This document shows, piece by piece, positions 18,629 to 28,822 of a stretch of 37,757 nucleotides of DNA. Made by a program: the position numbers and the translations under genes. The DNA comes from Nitrosomonadaceae bacterium (lineage in GTDB: Bacteria > Pseudomonadota > Gammaproteobacteria > Burkholderiales > Nitrosomonadaceae), in assembly GCA_030646695.1 (NCBI GenBank), contig JAUSLF010000001.1, forward strand, positions 1 to 37,757, in the 5' to 3' direction. A model generated the notes under the pieces. It saw nothing but the letters and a program-made list of their open reading frames with translations. It did no database searches and was not told the origin of the DNA. Numbering within the stretch: position 1 is the first letter of the stretch; each line of letters begins with the position of its first letter.

Positions 18629-19894
18629 ATGGACGTCATAGACATCAAAGCCTATATGCAATCGGTCGGACGCGAAGCCCGTGCCGCATCGCGCCTGATG
18701 GCCAAAGCCGAGACTGCTGCCAAAAACCGGGCACTCACCGCGATGGCCGCAGCCATCAAACGTGACGAACATAAACTGCTGGCCGCCAACGCGCTGGATT
18801 TGCAAGGTGCCAAAGCCCAGGGGCTGGATGCGGCCTTGATAGACCGTCTGACACTCACCTCCAAAGGGGTTGCCAGCATGGCAGAGGGTTTGCTGCAAAT
18901 TGCCGCGCTGGCTGATCCGATCGGCGAAATCAGCGATCTGAATTACCGCCCTTCCGGTATCCAGGTCGGGAAGATGCGCGTGCCGCTGGGCGTGGTTGGC
19001 ATCATTTACGAAGCGCGTCCCAATGTCACTGCGGATGCCGCCGGATTGTGCCTCAAGGCCGGAAACGCGGCGATCCTGCGCGGCGGATCGGAAGCGATCC
19101 ATTGTAACCAAGCGATTGCCGCTTGCGTCAAGGAAGGATTAAAAGCAGCGGGTCTACCGGAGACTGCGGTGCAGGTGATCGAGATTACCGACCGTGCTGC
19201 CGTGGGTGAACTCATCACCATGAAACAATTTGTCGATGTGATCGTGCCGCGCGGCGGCAAGGGGTTGATCGAGCGCATTGCCAACGAGGCGCGCATCCCG
19301 GTGATCAAGCATCTGGATGGTGTATGCCATGTTTATATCGACGATGGCGCCGATCTGGATAAGGCCATTCGTGTTGCTGACAACGCCAAGACGCAGCGCT
19401 ACGGCACCTGCAACACCATGGAAACTCTGCTGGTGCATCAAGCCATTGCCGGAAAGGTGCTGCCGCCGCTGTGCAAAATCTACCTCGACAAAGGGGTGGA
19501 ACTGCGCGGTGATGCAGCCTCTCGCGCGATCATCGAACAAATGAAGGAAGCCACAGAAGAAGACTGGTATACCGAATATCTCGCGCCGATTCTGAGCGTG
19601 CGAGTGGTGAGCGGATTGGAGCAGGCCATCGAGCACATTGCTGTTTACGGGTCGCAGCACACCGATGCCATTATCACCGAGGACTACACCCGCGCCCGCT
19701 GTTTTCTGCGGGAAGTGGATTCAAGTTCAGTGATGGTCAACGCTTCCACTCGCTTTGCTGACGGCTTCGAGTATGGCCTCGGTGCGGAAATCGGCATCTC
19801 CACTGACAAAATTCATGCGCGCGGTCCGGTGGGGCTGGAGGGGTTGACCAGCCAGAAATTCATCGTGCTGGGCGACGGGCAGATACGGCAATAA
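18629..19894 (+). CDS. proA: Gamma-glutamyl phosphate reductase
   Basis: ProA reduces glutamate 5-phosphate to the semialdehyde with NADPH in proline synthesis. The protein has 421 residues, full family length. Motifs: [32 protein letters not shown], the catalytic cysteine near residue 261 in [12 protein letters not shown], and [25 protein letters not shown]. The 87-bp upstream gap contains GTTAAAAT at 18581-18588 (possible -10) and one near-consensus DnaA-box-like word, which on its own is not meaningful. Confidence 0.97.
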   Translation: MDVIDIKAYMQSVGREARAASRLMAKAETAAKNRALTAMAAAIKRDEHKLLAANALDLQGAKAQGLDAALIDRLTLTSKGVASMAEGLLQIAALADPIGEISDLNYRPSGIQVGKMRVPLGVVGIIYEARPNVTADAAGLCLKAGNAAILRGGSEAIHCNQAIAACVKEGLKAAGLPETAVQVIEITDRAAVGELITMKQFVDVIVPRGGKGLIERIANEARIPVIKHLDGVCHVYIDDGADLDKAIRVADNAKTQRYGTCNTMETLLVHQAIAGKVLPPLCKIYLDKGVELRGDAASRAIIEQMKEATEEDWYTEYLAPILSVRVVSGLEQAIEHIAVYGSQHTDAIITEDYTRARCFLREVDSSSVMVNASTRFADGFEYGLGAEIGISTDKIHARGPVGLEGLTSQKFIVLGDGQIRQ

Positions 19895-19946
19895 ACCATT
19901 GCGGAAATCGGGGCGGATTCGATCCGTTCCGCAACATGAGATTGTG

Positions 19947-21692
19947 ATGACTCAACTTATCGAAATAAAAGTCCCCGACGTTGGCGATTTCAAGGATATT
20001 CCCGTCATCGAGCTGCTGGTGAAACCCGGTGATACGGTAGAAAAGGAAACGTCGCTCATCACGCTGGAAACCGACAAGGCAACGGTGGAAATCCCTGCGC
20101 CACAAGCTGGTGTGGTGAAGGAAATCAAGGTCAAGGTCGGCGACAAGGTCTCAGAAGGGTCGCTTATCCTGCTATTGCAAGCAACGGATGCTGAAACGAG
20201 CCCTGCAACACGTGTGGAGGCCTTACCCATTGTGGTCGATTCGGCCCCTGCTGCCGCCAGCATTACTGCTCCGGTTGCGCGCGGCGAGATTCACGCCGAT
20301 GTGGTGGTGCTGGGTGCGGGGCCGGGCGGCTACACGGCTGCGTTCCGTGCCGCCGATCTCGGCAAGAAAGTGGTGTTGATCGAGCGCTACCCCGTGCTCG
20401 GCGGCGTATGTCTCAACGTCGGCTGCATTCCTTCCAAGGCATTGCTGCATGTGGCGAAAGTCATCACCGAAGCGGAGGAGACCGAACATCAGGGCGTTGT
20501 TTTCGGCCAGCCCACGATAGAAATCGACAAACTGCGGGCGTGGAAAGAATCCGTTATCAGCAAACTCACCAAGGGTTTGTCGGTGTTGGCGAAGCAGCGC
20601 AAGGTGGAGGTGGTGCAAGGCACAGGCAAATTCACCTCGCCCCACATGATCCGGGTGGAAACAGCCGATGGTGCGAAAACCGTGTCGTTTGAACATTGCA
20701 TCATCGCCGCCGGTTCCAGCGTGGCACACATCCCCGGCTTTCCCTACGATGACCCGCGTATCATGGATTCGACCGGCGCATTACAACTGGCAGACATTCC
20801 CAAGCGCATGCTCATCATCGGTGGCGGCATTATCGGTCTGGAAATGGCGACGGTTTATGATGCACTTGGTTGCAAAGTCAGTGTGGTGGAATTGATGGAG
20901 CAATTGATCCCCGGCGCGGATGCAGATCTCGTCAAGCCGTTACACCGGCGCATACAGAAACGCTACGAGGCGATCTATCTCAAAACCAGGGTCACCCATA
21001 TCGAGCCGCAGGAAAGTGGACTCAAGGTTACCTTTGCAGGAGAGAAATCTCCCGAACCGCAGATTTACGACCGCGTCCTGCTGGCAGTGGGACGCCGCCC
21101 TAACGGCCGCGATATCGGCGCGGAAAATGCTGGCGTTAATGTGGACGAGCGCGGCTTCATTCCGGTGGGCAAACAGCTGCGCACCAATGTGCCGCATATT
21201 TTCGGCATCGGTGACATCGTCGGCGAACCCATGCTGGCGCACAAAGCCTCGCATGAAGGCAAGCTCGCTGCGGAAATCATCACAGGACACAAAGCGGCAT
21301 TCGATGCCCGCACCATTCCCTCGGTGGCCTACACTGATCCGGAAATTGCCTGGATGGGCTTGACCGAAACCGAAGCTGCGAAACAAGGTATCGACTACGA
21401 AAAGGCCAGCTTCCCTTGGGCGGCCAGTGGCCGAGCGATTGCGATGGGGCGCGAGGAAGGCATGACCAAGCTGCTGCTGGATAAAAACACCCGCCGCATT
21501 TTCGGCGCTGGCATGGTCGGCGTCAACGCCGGCGAGTTGATCGCTGAGACTGTGCTGGCGCTGGAAATGGGCGCGGACATGGAAGACATCGGCCTCACCA
21601 TCCATCCACACCCGACCTTGTCGGAAACCGTTTTCTTCGCCGCCGAAATTGCAGAAGGATCGATCACCGATCTTTACATGCCAAAGAAATAA
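19947..21692 (+). CDS. lpdA: Dihydrolipoyl dehydrogenase with N-terminal lipoyl domain
   Basis: A 581-residue E3 component that reoxidises dihydrolipoamide. It begins with a lipoyl domain (residues 1-75) with the modified lysine at 44 in ETDKATVEIP. After a short linker come the FAD-binding GAGPGGYTAAF (about 121), the redox-active disulfide CLNVGCIPSK (about 154-163), the NAD-binding GGGIIGLEMATVY, and the active-site HPHPTLSE (about 552). The start at ATG 19947 matches the lipoyl-domain start; open frame upstream to 19899 adds nothing domain-like. The usual aceE-aceF partners are not adjacent, so it may serve complexes encoded elsewhere. Confidence 0.95.
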   Translation: MTQLIEIKVPDVGDFKDIPVIELLVKPGDTVEKETSLITLETDKATVEIPAPQAGVVKEIKVKVGDKVSEGSLILLLQATDAETSPATRVEALPIVVDSAPAAASITAPVARGEIHADVVVLGAGPGGYTAAFRAADLGKKVVLIERYPVLGGVCLNVGCIPSKALLHVAKVITEAEETEHQGVVFGQPTIEIDKLRAWKESVISKLTKGLSVLAKQRKVEVVQGTGKFTSPHMIRVETADGAKTVSFEHCIIAAGSSVAHIPGFPYDDPRIMDSTGALQLADIPKRMLIIGGGIIGLEMATVYDALGCKVSVVELMEQLIPGADADLVKPLHRRIQKRYEAIYLKTRVTHIEPQESGLKVTFAGEKSPEPQIYDRVLLAVGRRPNGRDIGAENAGVNVDERGFIPVGKQLRTNVPHIFGIGDIVGEPMLAHKASHEGKLAAEIITGHKAAFDARTIPSVAYTDPEIAWMGLTETEAAKQGIDYEKASFPWAASGRAIAMGREEGMTKLLLDKNTRRIFGAGMVGVNAGELIAETVLALEMGADMEDIGLTIHPHPTLSETVFFAAEIAEGSITDLYMPKK

Positions 21693-21781
21693 TCTAAGTA
21701 ACCGCTGAACAAGTCCCCCGTGCAGCGCGGCAGATTCACGCTACAATTCCGTGCCCTTCACTTTCACTGCCGCCCATCACC

Positions 21782-22333
21782 TTGGAAGCTTTCCTTACCT
21801 CCACCCTGCTGGTTGCTCTCGCTGAAATCGGCGACAAGACTCAGTTGCTTTCATTTGTCCTGGCTGCCAAACTGCGGCGGCCGTATCCAATCATGGCAGG
21901 CATCTTTGTCGCGACTCTACTTAATCATGCATTGGCGGCTTCGGTCGGCGCATGGCTGGCGAGCCTGATTTCTGCGCAAACTCTCAACTGGATTGTAGGC
22001 TTGTCGTTCATCGGTTTCGGTTTGTGGGCGCTGAAGCCCGACAAACTGGACAGCGACCCGCGCATTCTCGGTGCCGGAGTGTTTGTCACGACGCTGATTG
22101 CTTTTTTTCTGGCGGAAATGGGAGACAAGACCCAGTTTGCGACCGTGGCGCTCGCTGCACATTATGATGCGCTGGTACTGGTAGTGTTGGGAACCACGCT
22201 CGGCATGATGCTTGCCAACGCGCCCGCGGTCTGGATAGGCGAGGTGCTCGCGCACCGCATCAACATGCAGTGGGTGCGCTGGTTTGCAGCAGCTTCGTTC
22301 GTATTGATGGGATGCTGGACGCTGGTCAGTTAG
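21782..22333 (+). CDS. GDT1/UPF0016-family cation transporter
   Basis: A 183-residue membrane protein with two repeats each carrying the family signature E-x-G-D-K-T: AEIGDKTQLLSF near residue 16 and AEMGDKTQFATV near residue 118. About six transmembrane segments are seen. Characterised relatives (GDT1/TMEM165, bacterial MneA/MneP-type) export Mn2+ or Ca2+, and manganese export is the likely role. The start is a TTG at 21782. The upstream 89-bp gap has TACAAT at 21742 as a possible -10. Confidence 0.85.
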   Translation: MEAFLTSTLLVALAEIGDKTQLLSFVLAAKLRRPYPIMAGIFVATLLNHALAASVGAWLASLISAQTLNWIVGLSFIGFGLWALKPDKLDSDPRILGAGVFVTTLIAFFLAEMGDKTQFATVALAAHYDALVLVVLGTTLGMMLANAPAVWIGEVLAHRINMQWVRWFAAASFVLMGCWTLVS

Positions 22334-22341
22334 TCTCGGTA

Positions 22342-23514
22342 TTACAACAGACGGCTTTTATCGCCGCTGACAAATCCGGCAAGAGGCTGGCGAATATTTT
22401 TGCCGAAGGCGATGGCCTTGAACAATTCACCCATTTCGGCGGGGCTCACCAGCTTTTGCAACTGGTTTGCCAGCGGCAGATAGTCGCCGGTATTTTCCGC
22501 CGGGGTTTGCGCCAGAATTTCAGTGATGCCGCAGTTGATGAGGAAATGTGCCTGGGTAGTATAACCGCGCAATTCCAATCCCGCATTGATCGCAACCTCG
22601 GTAACTGCACTGAAGTCCACGTGACTGGTAATGTCCTGCAAGCCTGGCAGATAGAACGGATCATCGTGGGCATGGTGACGGTAATGGCACATCAGCGTTC
22701 CCTGATCGCGCTGCGGATGGTAGTACTCACTGTGGCCAAAACCATAATCGATCAGCACTATCGCGCCCTGCTGCAGAACGCTTGCGAGGCTGCGCATGAA
22801 ACCGCGCGCGGCCAGATTGATTTCGCTGATGTAGTCTTTGCCAGGATCAACTCGCAGATTGAGTGTGCGCGCCGCTGCGAAAAGCTCGCCGTCAATCAGT
22901 GGGCGCTCACTCCACTCGAACGCTGTGCCGTTCCACACCACGCCGCGCTCGAACAAGCCGCTATCACGCCACACCACCAGATGTACCGGCATGGCGTCGA
23001 GCACCTCATTGGCAAGCACCAGGCCGTTGAATCTGGCGGGCAGATGTTCCAGCCAATCAACCCGCGGCGCGAGATGTGGCGCGCGTTTTTCGAATAATTC
23101 CCGCTGCCGCTGCCGCAGTTCCGCACTGACTTCGAGGATCAAATACCGCCCCGGCAGGCGCCCAAGTTTTTCCAGCTCAAGCAGCAAATCAAGCGCGAGT
23201 TTGCCAGTGCCCGCGCCGAACTCCAGGATGTCGTCACCCTCGCCACCCATGAGTTTAAGCACCTGTGCTGCTTGCCGCGCCACTGCTTTGCCGAACAGCG
23301 GAGAAATTTCCGGCGCGGTGACAAAATCTCCGGTGCCACCGAACTTGGCTGCACCGCCGCTGTAATAGCCCATGCCTGGTGCATATAGCGCCAGTTCCAT
23401 GTAACGCGCAAACGAAATCCAGCCGCCGGCAGCGGTAATGTCGGCGCGGATCAGCTCCTGCACGGCACGACTATGCTGGAGCGCGGCTTCATTCGGTATC
23501 GGTAGTGACGGCAT
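22342..23514 (-). CDS. MidA/NDUFAF7-family SAM-dependent methyltransferase
   Basis: A class I methyltransferase of 390 residues. Signature segments are ARYMELALYAPGMGYY, GDFVTAPEISPLFG and the SAM-binding DDILEFGAGTGKLA. In mitochondria the relative NDUFAF7 methylates an arginine of a complex I subunit; the bacterial substrate is not established. I place the start at 23514 (MPSLPIPNEAALQHS). An open frame extends 55 codons further into the divergent pteridine reductase gene but is probably not translated. Confidence 0.88.
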   Translation of the reverse strand: MPSLPIPNEAALQHSRAVQELIRADITAAGGWISFARYMELALYAPGMGYYSGGAAKFGGTGDFVTAPEISPLFGKAVARQAAQVLKLMGGEGDDILEFGAGTGKLALDLLLELEKLGRLPGRYLILEVSAELRQRQRELFEKRAPHLAPRVDWLEHLPARFNGLVLANEVLDAMPVHLVVWRDSGLFERGVVWNGTAFEWSERPLIDGELFAAARTLNLRVDPGKDYISEINLAARGFMRSLASVLQQGAIVLIDYGFGHSEYYHPQRDQGTLMCHYRHHAHDDPFYLPGLQDITSHVDFSAVTEVAINAGLELRGYTTQAHFLINCGITEILAQTPAENTGDYLPLANQLQKLVSPAEMGELFKAIAFGKNIRQPLAGFVSGDKSRLL

Positions 23515-23580
23515 CGGCGCTGGAGTGTCTTTATGGTAAATTGTGGAAACGCTGAATATGCAAGTGTAGAGGAGATAGTG

Positions 23581-24321
23581 ATGCAAGGGAAAGTGGTACT
23601 CATCACCGCTGGAGCCAAACGGGTGGGTGCAGCCATCTGCCGCAAGCTGCACCTGCGCGGCGCGAACCTGATGCTGCACTACCGTTCGTCGCTGGAGGAA
23701 GCGCAGGGGTTGCAGACGGAACTCAACCAGATCCGTCCCGGCTCAGTGGCATTGGTGCAAGCTGATTTGCTCGATATTGCCCAGATGCCGAGGCTGGTTG
23801 ACGCAACCATGCAGCAGTTCGGCAAACTGGATGCGCTGGTCAACAACGCTTCCAGCTTCTTCTCCACGCCACTGGGAGAAGTTACCGAGGCAGCATGGGA
23901 CGATCTCGTTGGCAGTAATCTGAAAGCGCCGCTATTTCTGTCCCAGGCGGCGGCGCCGCATCTCCGGCAGCAGCACGGTTGCATCGTCAATATCGTCGAC
24001 ATTCATGCCGAGCGGCCGCTGAAAAATTACATCATCTACAGTGCTGCAAAAGGTGGGCTGGCGTCACTTACCCGCTCGCTGGCGCTGGAGCTTGCACCTG
24101 AGATCAGGGTAAACGGCGTTTCTCCGGGCCCCATTCTGTGGCCGGAAAATGACGAGTGGGCAGACGCAGCAGTACGCCAGCACATCATCAGCAAGACGCT
24201 GCTCAAGCGCACGGGTGAACCCGATGACATTGCCCGAACGGTGCTGTTCCTGATCGCCGATGCGCCTTATATCACCGGCCAGATCATCGCGGTGGATGGC
24301 GGCCGCAGCGTGAATTTGTAG
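23581..24321 (+). CDS. Pteridine reductase (SDR family)
   Basis: A 246-residue short-chain dehydrogenase. It begins KVVLITAGAKRVGAAICRKL, where the TxGxxxR-type cofactor motif is the pteridine reductase (PTR1/FolM) variant that selects NADPH. It contains NNASSFFSTP, the catalytic tyrosine and lysine in YSAAKGG, and the C-terminal VDGGRSV. It likely reduces dihydrobiopterin or dihydrofolate-like pterins. ATG 23581 has AGAGGAGA (23568-23575) as ribosome binding site. The pairing with a divergent MidA gene is common in betaproteobacteria. It is the last housekeeping gene before the defence island. Confidence 0.9.
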   Translation: MQGKVVLITAGAKRVGAAICRKLHLRGANLMLHYRSSLEEAQGLQTELNQIRPGSVALVQADLLDIAQMPRLVDATMQQFGKLDALVNNASSFFSTPLGEVTEAAWDDLVGSNLKAPLFLSQAAAPHLRQQHGCIVNIVDIHAERPLKNYIIYSAAKGGLASLTRSLALELAPEIRVNGVSPGPILWPENDEWADAAVRQHIISKTLLKRTGEPDDIARTVLFLIADAPYITGQIIAVDGGRSVNL

Positions 24322-24331
24322 AGAGACTGCC

Positions 24332-24466
24332 ATGAACTCAAAAATTTTTCTGTTGTCGGCGGAGGGTCTTGCGCGTCAGCCTGTTTGCGATTCCTTGTGT
24401 TTTCTATCGAAGCTGGCTAGACAGTGGTTCCCTAGACTCGGTTACGCTTCTCGCATTAGCGAGTAA
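24332..24466 (+). CDS. 44-aa open frame, possible remnant at the island boundary
   Basis: A short frame (ATG 24332 to TAA 24466) begins 10 bases after the pteridine reductase stop, with GAGAG ahead of it. It encodes 44 residues with no recognised family. It ends over a hairpin (CTCGC 24450-24454, GCGAG 24459-24463). It may be the truncated start of a gene that once followed, cut when the restriction operon arrived, or simply non-coding sequence. The other roughly 85 bases up to hsdM contain no clear promoter. Confidence 0.2.
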   Translation: MNSKIFLLSAEGLARQPVCDSLCFLSKLARQWFPRLGYASRISE

Positions 24467-24552
24467 ATTGCCGAAATCTGCTAGCATTCCCTTCTGGCGT
24501 TCATGATTTATCAGCATGGCCGACCGCTAATAAGAAATTCAGGGGAAGTTTG

Positions 24553-26229
24553 ATGGCAAAAGCAGCAACGAAAAACAACGACTCCTCCGCCAACATTGGC
24601 TTTGAGGCCAAGCTCTGGCTTGCCGCTGACAAGCTGCGCAACAACATGGACGCGGCGGAATACAAGCACGTTGTCCTCGGCCTGATCTTCATCAAATATA
24701 TCTCCGATGCCTTCGAGGAAATGCGCGCCAAGCTCATTGCGGGCAAGGGCGACTATGCAGGCTCCGACCCCGAGGATGCCGACGAATACCGTGCTGAGAA
24801 TGTTTTCTGGGTGCCGAAGGAAGCGCGTTGGTCACACCTCATGGCTGCGGCCAAGCAGCCCACCATCGGCAAAGTGGTGGATGACGCGATGGTCGCCCTC
24901 GAACGCGACAACCCGCGACTCAAAGGTGTGTTGCCCAAAGATTATGCCCGCCCCGCGCTCGACAAGCACCGCCTCGGCGAACTGATCGATCTCATCGGCA
25001 CCATCACTCTCGTGGCAACTGCCACAGAAGGGAACGATGCCAAATCGCACCGTTCCGTTGATCTGCTTGGTCGCGTGTACGAATATTTCCTCACCCGCTT
25101 TGCCAGTGCAGAGGGCAAGAATGGCGGCCAGTTTTACACCCCCAGTTCCGTCGTCCGCGTCATCGTCGAAATGCTTAGCCCCTACAAAGGCCGCGTCTAT
25201 GACCCTGCCTGCGGTTCAGGCGGCATGTTTGTGCAGTCGGAGAAATTCGTTCTTGAACACGGCGGACGTATCGGCGACCTCAGTATTTACGGCCAGGAGA
25301 GCAACGCCACCACTCGCCGCCTCGCCATCATGAACCTTGCCATTCGCGGCATCGAAGCCGACTTCGGCCCCGAACAGGCCGACACCTTCCGCCGCGATTT
25401 GCACAAAGACCTCAAGGCCCAGTTCGTCATTGCCAACCCGCCTTTCAACGACTCCGACTGGCATCGCGTGGATGACGACGTGCGCTGGCAATACGGCGTG
25501 CCGCCCAAGGGCAACGCCAACTTCGCCTGGGTGCAGCATTTCATCCATCACCTCGCAGCCGATGGCTACGCTGGCTTTGTGCTGGCCAACGGCAGCATGT
25601 CCTCCAACCAGTCCGGCGAAGGCGACATCCGTAAAGCGATTATCGAGGCTGATCTGGTGGACTGCATGGTGGCGCTGCCCGGCCAGCTTTTCTACAGCAC
25701 GCAGATCCCCGTCTGCCTGTGGTTCCTCACGAAAAGAAAAAATGACGGTAAGCATCGCGACCGCCGCAAGCAAACGTTGTTTATCGATGCTCGCAAACTC
25801 GGCACGCTGGTTGATCGTGTGCATCGCGAACTGACCGATGAAGACATCAACAAGATCACCAGCACCTACCATGCCTGGCGATCAAATCCCCCTCAGTCCC
25901 CCTTTGCTAAAGGGGAAAGCACGGTGGTACCCCCCCTTGAAAAAGAGGAAAGCGCAGAAGTACCCCCCTTTAAAAAAGGGGGGCTAGGGGGGATTTACCA
26001 AGACATCCCCGGCTTCTGCAAATCCGCCGACCTCGACCTAATCAAACAACATGGCTACGTGCTCACGCCTGGCCGTTACGTCGGCACCGAAGAAATTGAA
26101 GACGACGGCGAACCCTTCGAGGAGAAGATGACCCGTCTCGTGGCCGAATTGAACGGGCAATTTGCCGAATCCGCAAAGCTGGAGAAGGCCATCAAGGTGA
26201 ACATGGGAGGGCTGGGATATGGCGGGTAA
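24553..26229 (+). CDS. hsdM: Type I restriction-modification, methyltransferase subunit
   Basis: HsdM forms the N6-adenine methyltransferase core with HsdS. The protein has 558 residues. The N-terminal helical domain contains [25 protein letters not shown]. The SAM motif [10 protein letters not shown] lies at about 217 and the catalytic motif IV NPPF at about 295. Near the C-terminus is [15 protein letters not shown]. Ribosome binding site AGGGGAAG lies at 24541-24548. Codons around 25884-25996 are an in-frame repetitive insertion (see the separate repeat) between TYHAWR and [11 protein letters not shown], a linker that is much shorter in relatives. The frame is intact. It overlaps hsdS by 11 bases. 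Confidence 0.96.
   Translation: MAKAATKNNDSSANIGFEAKLWLAADKLRNNMDAAEYKHVVLGLIFIKYISDAFEEMRAKLIAGKGDYAGSDPEDADEYRAENVFWVPKEARWSHLMAAAKQPTIGKVVDDAMVALERDNPRLKGVLPKDYARPALDKHRLGELIDLIGTITLVATATEGNDAKSHRSVDLLGRVYEYFLTRFASAEGKNGGQFYTPSSVVRVIVEMLSPYKGRVYDPACGSGGMFVQSEKFVLEHGGRIGDLSIYGQESNATTRRLAIMNLAIRGIEADFGPEQADTFRRDLHKDLKAQFVIANPPFNDSDWHRVDDDVRWQYGVPPKGNANFAWVQHFIHHLAADGYAGFVLANGSMSSNQSGEGDIRKAIIEADLVDCMVALPGQLFYSTQIPVCLWFLTKRKNDGKHRDRRKQTLFIDARKLGTLVDRVHRELTDEDINKITSTYHAWRSNPPQSPFAKGESTVVPPLEKEESAEVPPFKKGGLGGIYQDIPGFCKSADLDLIKQHGYVLTPGRYVGTEEIEDDGEPFEEKMTRLVAELNGQFAESAKLEKAIKVNMGGLGYGG
25884..25996 (+). repeat. Three-unit repetitive insertion inside hsdM
   Basis: About 113 bp of C-run/G-run sequence ends in inverted repeats (AAATCCCCC... 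on the left, ...GGGGGGATTT on the right). Translation reads as three 11-residue units: [33 protein letters not shown]. This resembles the small palindromic repeats encoding PFxKGGLGGI-like peptides found dispersed in many bacterial genomes, usually intergenic. Here it lies in frame in an essential subunit, at a variable linker, and keeps hsdM open. Confidence 0.8.
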
Positions 26230-27538
26230 CGCTGGCGCTATATCGGAGTCCAGAAGTTGGCTTTACCACCCGACTTTCCCTGAGGAGTGGCAGCACCATC
26301 CACTTTATTCCTTTGCCCGCTGGGTGAATGGTCTTGCCTTTCGTGACATTCAATTCACGCAAACAGGAAAGCCTGTAATCAAGATTGCGGAGATAAAGGG
26401 CGGTATTTCCGGACAGACAAAGTTCACGACTCAGACGTTCGACGAGGCTGTCTTTGTGAGAAGTGGAGACATGCTGTTCTCATGGTCAGGACAACCAGAA
26501 ACATCTATTGATGCGTTCTGGTGGCGCGGGCCAGACGGGTGGCTCAATCAGCATGTCTTTAAGGTTACCCCCAACGATGACCTCGATCCAACGTTCTTTT
26601 TTTATGTGCTACGCTATTTAAAGCCTAGCTTTGTTGGAATTGCCCGGAACAAGCAGACGACCGGATTAGGTCACGTCACAAAGCGTGATCTCGAAAACAT
26701 TGATGCCGCATATCCACCCCTCGCCGAACAAAAGGCCATCGCGCACATCCTCGGCACACTAGACGACAAGATCGAGTTGAACCGGCGGATGAACGCGACG
26801 CTGGAAGCGATGGCGCGGTCGCTGTTCCAAAGCTGGTTCGTGGATTTTGACCCCGTCCGAGCCAAACTTGATGGCCGTAAACCCGCCGGCCTTGACGCAG
26901 CCACCACTGCGCTTTTTCCAGACCACTTCCAAGAGTCATCCCTCGGCCATATTCCGCAAGGGTGGGAAGTGAAGCCGATGTCTGAAGTCATCGAAGTGAA
27001 TCCGCGCCGCACATTGAAGAGTGGAGCTATCTCGCCTTACCTCGATATGAAGAACATGCCGACGCAGGGTCATGCCGCCGATGAAGTCATCCAGCGTGAG
27101 TTTAGTTCCGGCACCAAGTTCCAAAACGGAGATACACTTCTAGCTCGCATTACGCCTTGCCTTGAGAACGGCAAGAGCGCCTTCGTTGATTTTCTCGAAA
27201 ACGGCCAAGTTGGTTGGGGTTCGACCGAATACATCGTCTTTTCCCCGAAGCTGCCATTGACGCCAGAGTTCGGCTATTACCTCGCCCGCTCCGACGCACT
27301 CCGCCTCCACGCTATCCAAAACATGACCGGCACCAGCGGACGCCAGCGTGTCCCGTCTGAATGTTTCACTCAATTCCAACTCGCTGTTCCACCCGAAAAG
27401 ATCGCACAACTCTTCGGCGAGATAACAAAACCGTGGATGACGAGGATTCACGCCAACATTGTGCAATCCCGCACCCTCGCCACCCTGCGCGACGCCCTGC
27501 TGCCCAAGATGCTAAGCGGAGAGTTGAGCATTACTTAA
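26219..27538 (+). CDS. hsdS: Type I restriction-modification, specificity subunit
   Basis: HsdS chooses the bipartite DNA target. The 439-residue protein has two target-recognition domains (about 20-160 and 235-390). Each is followed by a conserved helical repeat: [42 protein letters not shown], and the C-terminal half ending [16 protein letters not shown]. The specificity itself cannot be read from sequence. The start overlaps the hsdM end. It is followed after only 9 bases by the SIR2 gene. Confidence 0.95.
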   Translation: MAGNAGAISESRSWLYHPTFPEEWQHHPLYSFARWVNGLAFRDIQFTQTGKPVIKIAEIKGGISGQTKFTTQTFDEAVFVRSGDMLFSWSGQPETSIDAFWWRGPDGWLNQHVFKVTPNDDLDPTFFFYVLRYLKPSFVGIARNKQTTGLGHVTKRDLENIDAAYPPLAEQKAIAHILGTLDDKIELNRRMNATLEAMARSLFQSWFVDFDPVRAKLDGRKPAGLDAATTALFPDHFQESSLGHIPQGWEVKPMSEVIEVNPRRTLKSGAISPYLDMKNMPTQGHAADEVIQREFSSGTKFQNGDTLLARITPCLENGKSAFVDFLENGQVGWGSTEYIVFSPKLPLTPEFGYYLARSDALRLHAIQNMTGTSGRQRVPSECFTQFQLAVPPEKIAQLFGEITKPWMTRIHANIVQSRTLATLRDALLPKMLSGELSIT

Positions 27539-27547
27539 TCGAAAATT

Positions 27548-28822
27548 ATGAGCAAACTAACCGCACCAACAGTACAGTTGACTACCTCTGGCAAACCGAT
27601 GTTCTTCGGGCCAGACTCTTTAACATGGAAGGAGCTAAGGCCGGAGACTGGGCTTGGAGCTGATCCTGTTGAGGAACAGAAGCTCGTTGCAGCGGCAAAA
27701 ACAGCCAGAGAGGAACTCAAGACGTTCCTGCTTTCGTCCCTCCAGATGCAGCATGTGGTGGTTGTCGCTGGAAGTGGAACGTCGCTCGGCCCCATCACCA
27801 AAGGCCCCTCAATGTGGGTGTTGTGGGACTATTGCGTGAGTTTGAATCCGGGAACCGTAAGCGAGAAACACACAGTGGCACCAACTGCTGCAAAAGTGAT
27901 TGCTGAGGTTGGATACGATGTGGCAGTTGAAAAAGAAAATATTGAGGCGTTGCTTTCTCGTTGCGAGGCGTTCCTTCAGGTGAAGGAAAGTGCCGATGTA
28001 ACAACGTTCATCACGGTATCGAAGAAGATTATTCTCGAAAAATGTTCGGGGTTTCTCGCTCCAACTGACGAGAAACAATTAGCTGCTCACCGAACGTTTC
28101 TTCACCGTCTTTCACGTCGGCGAGTTCGCGATTCGAGGCTAAAACTGTTTACCACCAACTATGATCTTTGCTTTGAAACTGCGGCAGGAAGGCAGGGATT
28201 GGTTGCGCTGGACGGTTTTTCCTTCACGCAGCCTCGGCACTTTGATCCGCGTTTCTTTTTATATGACATTGTTCGCCGACCAACCACAGGCGATGACGTG
28301 GGCACACCGTTGGAAGGAGTATTTCACCTCTACAAGCTTCACGGCTCAGTCAACTGGTCGAGAGCTGCGGGTGGAGATATTGAAGTTGTCGCCAATCCAA
28401 AACCGGAAGATGCTTGCCTGATTTATCCAGCAAAAGGGAAGTATCAGCAATCCTACGTCCAGCCGTATCTTGAATTAATCTCCAACTATTTTTCGGTGCT
28501 CCGGGAGCCAAATACCTGTCTCATCGTTACTGGCTTTGGCTTCAATGACGACCATTTATCAGAACCAATTCTTGCCGCCATTCGGACAAATCCCCATCTG
28601 CGATTAATCATCGTAAACCCATCTGCCGACGACCTCACAGCGCGTCCGCTAGAGAAAAACAAGTATTGGGAATCATTGTTCAACCTCGCTAATCAGGGTG
28701 AGGATGTCTGGCTGATCAATGCTTCCTTCGGCGATTTCGCTGAAATGATACCTGACTTGAAATCTCTGACCCCTGCGCAACGACTCACTCGGGACATCAA
28801 ACAAATGGCTGGGTCAAAATGA
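27548..28822 (+). CDS. SIR2-domain defence protein, HerA partner
   Basis: A 424-residue SIR2-fold protein. NAD-pocket motifs are VVVVAGSGTSLG (about 71), FTTNYDLCFE (about 201), the catalytic His in LYKLHGSVNW (about 263) and GFGFNDDHLSE (about 328). Together with the HerA ATPase that overlaps it by 4 bases (ATGA at 28819-28822), this is the SIR2-HerA arrangement. Known SIR2-HerA systems deplete NAD+ and degrade DNA upon phage infection. GC content over 27901-28080 is about 44% by hand count versus about 63% for a similar stretch of hsdM, a sign of separate origin. No strong ribosome binding site is seen, so it probably relies on readthrough from hsdS. Confidence 0.88.
   Translation: MSKLTAPTVQLTTSGKPMFFGPDSLTWKELRPETGLGADPVEEQKLVAAAKTAREELKTFLLSSLQMQHVVVVAGSGTSLGPITKGPSMWVLWDYCVSLNPGTVSEKHTVAPTAAKVIAEVGYDVAVEKENIEALLSRCEAFLQVKESADVTTFITVSKKIILEKCSGFLAPTDEKQLAAHRTFLHRLSRRRVRDSRLKLFTTNYDLCFETAAGRQGLVALDGFSFTQPRHFDPRFFLYDIVRRPTTGDDVGTPLEGVFHLYKLHGSVNWSRAAGGDIEVVANPKPEDACLIYPAKGKYQQSYVQPYLELISNYFSVLREPNTCLIVTGFGFNDDHLSEPILAAIRTNPHLRLIIVNPSADDLTARPLEKNKYWESLFNLANQGEDVWLINASFGDFAEMIPDLKSLTPAQRLTRDIKQMAGSK

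Noticed and set aside
25884-25996. CRISPR-like or frameshifting interpretation of the hsdM repeat
   Set aside because: Only three imperfect units without spacers, and the reading frame stays open, so neither a CRISPR array nor a disabled gene is supported.
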